A stretch of 64,000 nucleotides of DNA from Mesorhizobium sp. (GTDB lineage Bacteria; Pseudomonadota; Alphaproteobacteria; Rhizobiales; Rhizobiaceae). The notes beneath the pieces were generated by a model. The model saw nothing but the letters and a program-made list of their open reading frames with translations. It did not search any database and was not told the origin of the DNA. The number at the start of each line of letters is the position of its first letter. The first letter of the stretch is position 1. The position numbers and the translations under genes were made by a program. Shown piece by piece: positions 57,754-64,000 of this stretch. The stretch is from positions 42,363 through 106,362 of the forward strand of contig NZ_JAEULZ010000039.1 in assembly GCF_016793485.1 (NCBI RefSeq). The letters run 5' to 3'.

Positions 57754-59742
57754 ATGTCGGCCACCAAAATCCTCTGGGGCCAGATCCTTGTCGTCTCCCT
57801 GATTGTGCTCGCGACCACCTGGGCCGCGACGCAGTGGACGGCATGGCAGCTCGGCTTCCAGCCGCAGCTCGGCCGGCCATGGTTCGAACTCTTCGGCTGG
57901 CCGATCTACTATCCGCCGGCCTTCTTCTGGTGGTGGTACTTCTACGATGCCTATGCACCGCACGTTTTCGTCGAGGGCGCCTATATCGCGGCATCCGGCG
58001 GCTTCATCGCCATCGCGGTCGCCATCGGTATGTCGGTCTGGCGCGCGCGCGAGGCCAAGAATGTCGAGACCTACGGCTCGGCGCGGTGGGCGCGAGCCGA
58101 TGAAGTCCGGGCGGCCGGCCTGCTTGGACCCGATGGTGTGGTGCTCGGCAGGTTCGACGGCGCCTATCTTCGTCATGACGGACCTGAGCATGTGCTGTGC
58201 TTCGCCCCGACCCGCTCCGGCAAGGGCGTCGGCCTTGTTGTGCCGTCGCTGCTGACCTGGCCAGGCTCCGCCATTGTTCACGACATCAAGGGCGAGAACT
58301 GGCAGCTCACCGCCGGCTTCCGCGCCCGACACGGCCGGGTGCTGCTGTTCGACCCGACCAACGCGAAGTCGTCCGCCTACAACCCGCTGCTCGAGGTCCG
58401 CCGCGGCGAATGGGAGGTTCGCGACGTCCAGAACATCGCCGACATTCTCGTCGATCCCGAAGGGAGTTTGGAACGCCGCAATCATTGGGAGAAGACGTCC
58501 CACGCGCTGCTGGTCGGCGCCATTCTGCACGTTCTATACGCCGAGACCGACAAGACGCTCGCCGGCGTCGCCGCCTTCCTGTCCGACCCCAAGCGGCCGA
58601 TCGAGTCGACGCTCGCCGCCATGATGAAGACGGCGCATCTCGGCGAAGCGGGTCCACATCCCGTCATCGCCTCGGCCGCGCGCGAGCTGCTGAACAAGTC
58701 CGACAACGAGCGGTCGGGCGTCTTGTCGACCGCGATGTCGTTTCTCGGCCTCTATCGCGATCCGGTTGTGGCCGAAGTAACTCGCCGCTGCGATTGGCGC
58801 ATCACCGACATTGTCGGCGGGACGCGACCATCGACCCTGTATCTCGTTGTTCCCCCATCCGACATCGCGCGCACCAAGCCGTTGATCCGCCTGATCCTCA
58901 ATCAGATCGGACGCCGATTGACGGAGGATCTCAACGCCAAAGGCAGGCGGCATCGGCTGCTGCTCATGCTCGACGAGTTTCCCGCGCTCGGGCGCCTCGA
59001 CTTCTTCGAGAGTGCCTTGGCGTTCATGGCGGGCTATGGGCTGAAGAGCTTCCTCATCGCACAATCGCTGAACCAGATCGAGAAAGCCTATGGCCCGAAC
59101 AACTCGATCCTCGACAACTGCCATGTCCGCGTCAGCTTCGCGACCAATGACGAGCGGACGGCCAAGCGCGTGTCGGATGCGCTTGGCACCGCGACCGAGA
59201 TGCGGGCAATGCGGAACTATGCCGGGCACAGGCTGAGCCCATGGCTCGGCCATCTGATGGTGTCGCGATCGGAGACCGCGCGCCCGCTGCTGACGCCGGG
59301 CGAGGTGATGCAGCTCCCACCCGCCGACGAGATCGTCATGGTTTCCGGAACGCCGCCGATCCGCGCGAAGAAGGCGCGCTACTTCGAGGATCGTCGGTTT
59401 CAGGAACGCATCCTGCCACCGCCGGCGCTGGCAAAGACAGCGGCGGCAAAGTCGGACGACTGGAGCAAGATGCCGCTGCCGCCGCGGCCGGAGATCGAGG
59501 GCGCCGCCGCAAAGGATGGCCAGGGCGACGACGAGGATCCGACCGGCTCGGAACGCCGCCACCAGCCCGAGCTGAACAAGGCCGGGACCGTCGAGAAGAA
59601 GGCGCCGATCAACAACGAGTTCGACCTCGATGGTCCCGACGACGCCGATGACGACGCCGCGCGCGCACGCCGGCTGAACCAGGTGATGCAGGGCATCGCG
59701 CGGCAGGTCTCGCTCGATCCCAACGATGGGATGGACCTCTGA
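57754..59742 (+). CDS. traG: VirD4/TraG-type coupling protein
   Basis: 662 residues. Two N-terminal membrane helices (about 8-30 and 70-100) are followed by the Walker A APTRSGKGVG (about 150-159), Walker B LLLMLDEFPALGRL (about 400-413) and FLIAQSLNQI. The C-terminal tail of about 80 residues is acidic. The coupling protein carries the relaxase-DNA complex to the secretion channel. AAAGGA precedes the ATG. A ribbon-helix-helix gene follows 2 bases after. Confidence 0.94.
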   Translation: MSATKILWGQILVVSLIVLATTWAATQWTAWQLGFQPQLGRPWFELFGWPIYYPPAFFWWWYFYDAYAPHVFVEGAYIAASGGFIAIAVAIGMSVWRAREAKNVETYGSARWARADEVRAAGLLGPDGVVLGRFDGAYLRHDGPEHVLCFAPTRSGKGVGLVVPSLLTWPGSAIVHDIKGENWQLTAGFRARHGRVLLFDPTNAKSSAYNPLLEVRRGEWEVRDVQNIADILVDPEGSLERRNHWEKTSHALLVGAILHVLYAETDKTLAGVAAFLSDPKRPIESTLAAMMKTAHLGEAGPHPVIASAARELLNKSDNERSGVLSTAMSFLGLYRDPVVAEVTRRCDWRITDIVGGTRPSTLYLVVPPSDIARTKPLIRLILNQIGRRLTEDLNAKGRRHRLLLMLDEFPALGRLDFFESALAFMAGYGLKSFLIAQSLNQIEKAYGPNNSILDNCHVRVSFATNDERTAKRVSDALGTATEMRAMRNYAGHRLSPWLGHLMVSRSETARPLLTPGEVMQLPPADEIVMVSGTPPIRAKKARYFEDRRFQERILPPPALAKTAAAKSDDWSKMPLPPRPEIEGAAAKDGQGDDEDPTGSERRHQPELNKAGTVEKKAPINNEFDLDGPDDADDDAARARRLNQVMQGIARQVSLDPNDGMDL

Positions 59743-59744
59743 GC

Positions 59745-60185
59745 GTGGCGATCATGAAGATTCCGAAGAAGCAGCGCCTCTCGGTCTATCTCGATCCGGA
59801 CATCATGAAGGCGCTCACCGCTTATGCCGCGCGTCGCGATCAATCGCGATCCCTGGTCGCGGAAGCGGCGATCGCATCCTTCCTGTCACCCGACACCGCC
59901 GAGCGCCAGGAAGCCGCGACCACCAAGCGATTGGACCAGCTCGACCGGCGCATGACACGCATGGAACGCGACCTCGGCATTTCCGTGGAAATGCTCGCGG
60001 TGTTCGTCCGCCACTGGCTCACCACCAACCCGCCGTTGCCGGAGCCAGCCCAGGCGGCCGCACGCGCACAGGCGGGCGAGCGGTACGACGCCTTCGTCGC
60101 CGCGCTCGGCCGGCGACTCGCGAAGGGACCGAAGGTGCGTGAGGAGATTTCCGAAGACGTCACGGGCATCGCGGGCGCGGAATAA
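59745..60185 (+). CDS. CopG/ribbon-helix-helix accessory protein
   Basis: 146 residues from GTG 59745 (or ATG 59754). KKQRLSVYLDPDIMKALTAYAARRDQSRSLVAEAAIASFL is a ribbon-helix-helix domain; a helical tail follows, with a coiled-coil-like TKRLDQLDRRMTRMERDL. Such proteins between traG and trbB are common in this ICE class and may repress the trb operon or help the relaxosome. It begins 2 bases after traG. Confidence 0.8.
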   Translation: MAIMKIPKKQRLSVYLDPDIMKALTAYAARRDQSRSLVAEAAIASFLSPDTAERQEAATTKRLDQLDRRMTRMERDLGISVEMLAVFVRHWLTTNPPLPEPAQAAARAQAGERYDAFVAALGRRLAKGPKVREEISEDVTGIAGAE

Positions 60186-60354
60186 CCATCGCGTAACGTG
60201 TCGCAAGCGTCCGGCAGTTCCGCCCTGTCCCTGTCTTTGTACGCCAGAGCACTACGACCCCGTTCTGCTTGTTGTCATGCCCTGATTTCTGCCTCTTCTA
60301 CTGATCCCCGATCCAGGGCCGCGTGTTCGCGGTCCCGCACAGAACGGGGACGAC

Positions 60355-61338
60355 ATGGCGGTTTCTCACCAGCAATCAGAGGCGACCCTGCGAGGCGCGC
60401 GCATGTTGCGCACAGCCCTCGGCCCCGCCATCGCCGGATTCCTGGAAGACCCGTCGATCGTCGAGGTGATGCTCAATCCCGACGGGCGGCTCTGGATCGA
60501 CCGCCTGTCCGAGGGGCTCTCCGACACCGGAGAACGGCTCTCGCCCGCCGACGGCGAACGCATTGTTCGCCTCGTCGCGCATCACGTCGGCGCCGAGGTT
60601 CATTCCGGTTCGCCGCGGGTTTCGGCCGAACTGCCCGAGACGGGGGAGCGGTTCGAAGGGCTTCTGCCGCCCGTCGTCGCCGCGCCGGCGTTCGCGATCC
60701 GCAAACCTGCCGTCGCCGTCTTCACGCTCGCTGACTACGTCGCCGCCGAGATCATGTCGGCCGAACAGGCTGAGATCCTCTGCCGCGCCGTCGTGGACCG
60801 CCGCAACATCTTGGTCGCCGGCGGCACCTCAACCGGCAAGACGACACTCACCAACGCCTTGCTCGCCGAAGTGTCGAAGACCTTCGACCGCGTCGTTCTG
60901 ATCGAGGACACGCGCGAGCTGCAATGCGCCGCGCCCAACCTGGTCGCCATGCGGACGAAGGATGGCGTCGCATCGCTCTCCGATCTCGTCCGCTCCTCGC
61001 TTCGCTTGCGCCCCGATCGCATTCCGATCGGAGAGGTGCGCGGCGCCGAGGCGCTGGATTTGCTCAAGGCCTGGGGGACGGGCCACCCGGGCGGCATCGG
61101 CACCATCCACGCCGGCACCGCGATCGGCGCGCTGCGCCGCCTCGAGCAGCTCATTCAGGAAGCCGTCATCACGGTCCCGCGCGCGCTGATCGCCGAGACC
61201 ATCGATCTCGTCGCGGTGCTCAGCGGCCGCGGCTCGACCCGCCGCCTCGCCGAACTCGCCCGCGTCGAAGGCCTTCAGCCGGACGGCGACTACCGCGTCA
61301 TCCCCGCAACCCAGCCCGTCTCAGGAGACCCCGCATGA
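60355..61338 (+). CDS. trbB: TrbB, conjugal transfer ATPase
   Basis: 327 residues, a VirB11-type ATPase. The N-terminal domain ends near 125. [15 protein letters not shown] is the Walker A (about 158-168), then [10 protein letters not shown] (Asp box) and [14 protein letters not shown] (His box). It powers assembly of the mating pore. A GGGGAC ribosome site precedes the ATG. The 169-base gap upstream has small hairpins and probably holds the trb promoter. It overlaps trbC by ATGA. Confidence 0.95.
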   Translation: MAVSHQQSEATLRGARMLRTALGPAIAGFLEDPSIVEVMLNPDGRLWIDRLSEGLSDTGERLSPADGERIVRLVAHHVGAEVHSGSPRVSAELPETGERFEGLLPPVVAAPAFAIRKPAVAVFTLADYVAAEIMSAEQAEILCRAVVDRRNILVAGGTSTGKTTLTNALLAEVSKTFDRVVLIEDTRELQCAAPNLVAMRTKDGVASLSDLVRSSLRLRPDRIPIGEVRGAEALDLLKAWGTGHPGGIGTIHAGTAIGALRRLEQLIQEAVITVPRALIAETIDLVAVLSGRGSTRRLAELARVEGLQPDGDYRVIPATQPVSGDPA

Positions 61339-61667
61339 TCCGCCATGCCCTGCGCGCTCGCCGTCATATCGCAACCGCCATGTCCGCGGCGGTGGTCAGC
61401 ATGATGCTGGCCCCTGCAGCCCATGCTTCCGGCTCATCGATGCCGTGGGAAGCGCCGCTGCAATCGATCCTCGAATCCATCGAGGGTCCGGTCGCCAAGA
61501 TCATCGCCGTGATGATCATCATCATCACCGGCCTGACACTGGCCTTCGGCGACACGTCGGGCGGCGCCCGAAAGTTGATTCAGATCGTGTTCGGCCTCTC
61601 GATCGCCTTCGCCGCGTCGAGCTTCTTCCTGTCGTTCTTCTCGTTCGGCGGCGGAGCGCTCGTCTGA
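61335..61667 (+). CDS. trbC: TrbC, conjugal pilin precursor
   Basis: 110 residues: a long signal helix ending at AHA (about residue 31), then SGSSMPWEAPLQSIL and two hydrophobic helices (IIAVMIIIITGLTLAFG and IVFGLSIAFAASSFFLSFFSF). This is the VirB2/TrbC pilin, probably cyclised by the TraF peptidase found at 54.0 kb. It overlaps trbB by four bases and trbD by one, so the genes are translated together. Confidence 0.93.
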   Translation: MIRHALRARRHIATAMSAAVVSMMLAPAAHASGSSMPWEAPLQSILESIEGPVAKIIAVMIIIITGLTLAFGDTSGGARKLIQIVFGLSIAFAASSFFLSFFSFGGGALV

Positions 61668-61948
61668 TGGCGAGCTTGATCGACAGCGCCAGCGAAGTGC
61701 CGGGCTACGCCGTCCCGGTCCATCGGGCGCTCACCGAACACATCCTGCTCGGCGGCGCGCCGCGCTCGATCGCCATCCTCAACGGCACGCTGGCAGCGGC
61801 CCTCGGCCTGGGCCTGCGCCTCTGGCTGGTCGGTCTCGGGCTCTGGGCGATCGGCCATTTCGCCGCCGTATGGGCGGCAAAACGCGATCCGCAATTCGTC
61901 GACGTGGTGCGCCGCCACCTGCGCATCCCCGGCCATCTGAGCGCGTGA
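61667..61948 (+). CDS. trbD: TrbD, conjugal transfer membrane protein
   Basis: 93 residues, VirB3-like. VPGYAVPVHRALTEHILLGGAPRSIAILNGTLAAALGLG is the typical start with one hydrophobic hairpin (about 35-70). It is a small inner-membrane part of the mating pore that works with TrbE. Its ATG overlaps the trbC stop by one base; trbE follows after 10 bases. Confidence 0.93.
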   Translation: MASLIDSASEVPGYAVPVHRALTEHILLGGAPRSIAILNGTLAAALGLGLRLWLVGLGLWAIGHFAAVWAAKRDPQFVDVVRRHLRIPGHLSA

Positions 61949-61958
61949 GGCCACTCCG

Positions 61959-64000
61959 ATGATGAACCTCGCCGAATATCGCCGGACCTCAACCCGCCTT
62001 GCGGATTTCCTGCCCTGGGCCGCGCTCGCGGGCGAGGGCATCGTCCTCAACAAGGACGGCAGCTTCCAGCGCACCGCTCGCTTTCGCGGTCCCGACCTCG
62101 ACTCCGCAGTGCCGGCCGAACTCGTCGCCGTCGCCGGCCGTCTCAACAACGCCTTCCGCCGCCTCGGCTCGGGATGGGCGATCTTCGTCGAGGCGCAGCG
62201 GCATGGCGCAGGAGCTTATCCGGCGAGCCGCTTTCCCGAGGCCGCGTCGGCCTTGGTCGACGCCGAACGCAAGGCCGATTTCGAGGAAGACGCCTCGCAT
62301 TTCGAGTCCAGCTACTTCCTCACTTTCGTCCACCTGCCGCCGGCCGAGGACGCCGCCCGCGCCGAGAGCTGGCTCTATGAAGGCAAGGCCGACAACGGCC
62401 TTGACCCTCATGAGGCGTTGCGCGGCTTCGCCGATCGCACCGACCGCGTGCTTCAGCTCATCGAGAACTTCATGCCGGAATGCGCATGGCTCGATGACGG
62501 CGAAACGCTGACCTATCTGCATTCGACCGTCTCGACCAAACGCCATCGCGTGCGCGTGCCCGAGACGCCGATGTATCTCGATGCGCTGCTGGCCGATCAG
62601 CCGCTCACCGGCGGACTGGAGCCGCGCCTGGGCGACTCGCATCTCCGCATCCTCACCATTGTCGGTTTTCCGACCGCGACCACGCCCGGGCTGCTCGACG
62701 ACTTGAACCGGCTCGCCTTTCCGTATCGCTGGTCGACGCGCGCCGTCCTTCTCGACAAGACCGACGCCACCAAGCTGCTCACCAAGATCCGGCGGCAGTG
62801 GTTCGCCAAGCGCAAGAGCATCATGGCGATCCTGAAAGAGGTGATGACCAACGAGGCTTCGGTGCTCGTCGACACCGATGCGGCGAACAAGGCGGCCGAT
62901 GCCGACCTCGCTCTGCAGGAACTCGGCGCGGACTATGCCGGTCAGGCCTATGTCACCGCGACGGTCGCCGTCTGGGACGCCGATCCACGCATCGCAGCCG
63001 AGAAGCTGCGCCTGGTGGAGAAGATCGTTCAGGGCCGCGACTTCACCGCGATGACGGAGACGATCAACGCCGTCGACGCCTGGCTTGGGTCGCTGCCAGG
63101 CCATGTCTACGCCAACGTCCGGCAACCGCCGATCTCGACGCTCAATCTCGCCCACATGATTCCGCTGTCGGCGGTGTGGGCGGGGCCGGAACGGGACGAG
63201 CATTTCGGGCAACCCCCCTTGCTTTATGGCAGGACCGAAGGCTCGACCCCGTTCCGGTTTTCCCTTCATGTCGGCGATGTCGGTCACACGCTCGTCGTTG
63301 GGCCGACCGGCGCCGGCAAATCAGTGCTGCTGGCGCTGATGGCGCTGCAGTTCCGGCGCTATTCGGGCTCGCAGGTCTTCGCCTTCGATTTCGGCGGCTC
63401 GATCCGCGCCGCGGCGCTCGCCATGGGCGGCGATTGGCACGATCTCGGCGGCGGGCTGACCGAGGGCGCGGCCGACAGCGTGTCGCTGCAACCGCTCGCC
63501 GGCATCCACCACGTGCCGGAACGCGCGTGGGCGGCGGATTGGATCGTCGCGATCCTGCAGCGCGAGGGCGTGACGATCGCGCCGGAGGTGAAGGAATATA
63601 TCTGGACGGCGCTGACCTCGCTCGCGAGCGCGCCTGTTAGCGAACGCACCATCACCGGGCTTGCAGTCCTCCTTCAATCGAACGACCTCAAACAGGCGCT
63701 ACGACCCTATTGCGTCGGAGGCGCCTATGGTCGCCTGCTCGACGCCGAGAACGAGCATCTTGGCGAAGCCTCTGTGCAGGCGTTCGAGACCGAGGGCCTG
63801 ATCGGCACGGGCGCGGCGCCGGCCGTGCTCGCCTACCTGTTCCATCGCATCGAGGATCGCCTGGATGGCAGCCCCACGCTGCTCATCGTCGACGAAGGCT
63901 GGCTGGCGCTCGACGACGAGGATTTCGCTGGTCAGCTCCGCGAATGGCTGAAGACGCTGCGCAAGAAGAACGCCTCCGTCGTCTTCGCCACCCAGTCGCT
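61959..64000 (+). CDS. trbE: TrbE, VirB4-type conjugal transfer ATPase (3' end outside window)
   Basis: About 680 residues are visible and the frame is open at the window edge. It starts MMNLAEYRRT (ATG at 61959 or 61962). The N-terminal CagE/TrbE domain runs to about 400. Walker A GPTGAGKS lies near residue 448, and Walker B LLIVDEGWLALDD near 645. TrbE is the main ATPase of the mating pore. It is the fourth gene of the trb operon, and trbJLFGI would be expected after it. Confidence 0.95.
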   Translation, partial: MMNLAEYRRTSTRLADFLPWAALAGEGIVLNKDGSFQRTARFRGPDLDSAVPAELVAVAGRLNNAFRRLGSGWAIFVEAQRHGAGAYPASRFPEAASALVDAERKADFEEDASHFESSYFLTFVHLPPAEDAARAESWLYEGKADNGLDPHEALRGFADRTDRVLQLIENFMPECAWLDDGETLTYLHSTVSTKRHRVRVPETPMYLDALLADQPLTGGLEPRLGDSHLRILTIVGFPTATTPGLLDDLNRLAFPYRWSTRAVLLDKTDATKLLTKIRRQWFAKRKSIMAILKEVMTNEASVLVDTDAANKAADADLALQELGADYAGQAYVTATVAVWDADPRIAAEKLRLVEKIVQGRDFTAMTETINAVDAWLGSLPGHVYANVRQPPISTLNLAHMIPLSAVWAGPERDEHFGQPPLLYGRTEGSTPFRFSLHVGDVGHTLVVGPTGAGKSVLLALMALQFRRYSGSQVFAFDFGGSIRAAALAMGGDWHDLGGGLTEGAADSVSLQPLAGIHHVPERAWAADWIVAILQREGVTIAPEVKEYIWTALTSLASAPVSERTITGLAVLLQSNDLKQALRPYCVGGAYGRLLDAENEHLGEASVQAFETEGLIGTGAAPAVLAYLFHRIEDRLDGSPTLLIVDEGWLALDDEDFAGQLREWLKTLRKKNASVVFATQS

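Overview
The window reads as GC-rich alphaproteobacterial DNA, most likely from the Hyphomicrobiales (Rhizobiales). The strongest pointer is the right half. It carries the transfer and control genes of a rhizobial-type integrative and conjugative element (ICE) of the ICEMlSym kind: a qseC/qseM switch, a frameshifted fseA, rdfS, parA, traF, a DUF3363 relaxase, traG/virD4 and trbBCDE. No rRNA genes or CRISPR arrays are visible. One tRNA-Arg(CCG) sits at about 26.3 kb, beside the integrase.

Left half (1 to 26 kb): stress, metal and thiol-redox genes. From 0 to 3.3 kb there is the end of a DsbA-like protein, ccdA, a DUF1624 membrane protein and two exported or hypothetical proteins. From 3.5 to 9.5 kb lies a carbon and energy stress block: a universal stress protein and an archaeal-type (type II) GAPDH on the plus strand, then a minus-strand operon glgP / CBS-BON / D-2-hydroxyacid dehydrogenase / DUF6629. 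From 9.6 to 14.8 kb is a copper island: copA and cueR transcribed left, followed by a broken membrane gene, a DUF305 protein and a DUF411 protein. copZ and a second DUF305 gene are transcribed right from a divergent region with two CueR-type operators. From 15 to 19.2 kb an operon codes for a P1B-4-type metal ATPase, a FixH/YtkA-like protein, a cytochrome c and a ferric-reductase-like membrane protein. From 19.4 to 26.1 kb are an L,D-transpeptidase, a 58-residue ClpX-type zinc-finger protein, an ICMT-like methyltransferase, a sialidase-fold protein, DsbB, an NrsF-like protein and a DedA/YqaA-like protein. Four genes in this half carry apparent small indels. None was found in the ICE genes, apart from one frameshift that looks programmed.

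Right half (26.2 to 64 kb): the ICE. A tyrosine integrase follows a 330-base region bounded by two near-identical tandem 11-mer repeats. Next is a minus-strand Hachiman anti-phage module (hamA, hamB) coupled to an AAA/DUF4143 gene. Then come ardC, a PAPS-reductase-like gene, a large ParB-like gene, an array of small unknown genes separated by repeated terminator/RBS modules, a methyltransferase-strawberry-notch helicase fusion, a toprim protein and a DUF2493 protein. The last 14 kb holds the regulatory switch (qseC, qseM, fseA, rdfS) followed by the conjugation genes. The window ends inside trbE.

Functional picture: the left half handles copper and other metals, periplasmic thiol chemistry and low-energy carbon metabolism. 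The right half is a self-transmissible element. Its excision is probably gated by the QseC/QseM switch and by +1 ribosomal frameshifting in fseA. It carries both defence (Hachiman) and anti-restriction functions (ArdC, and a DarB-like methyltransferase-helicase). All family names rest on reading the translated sequence by eye; no database search was run.
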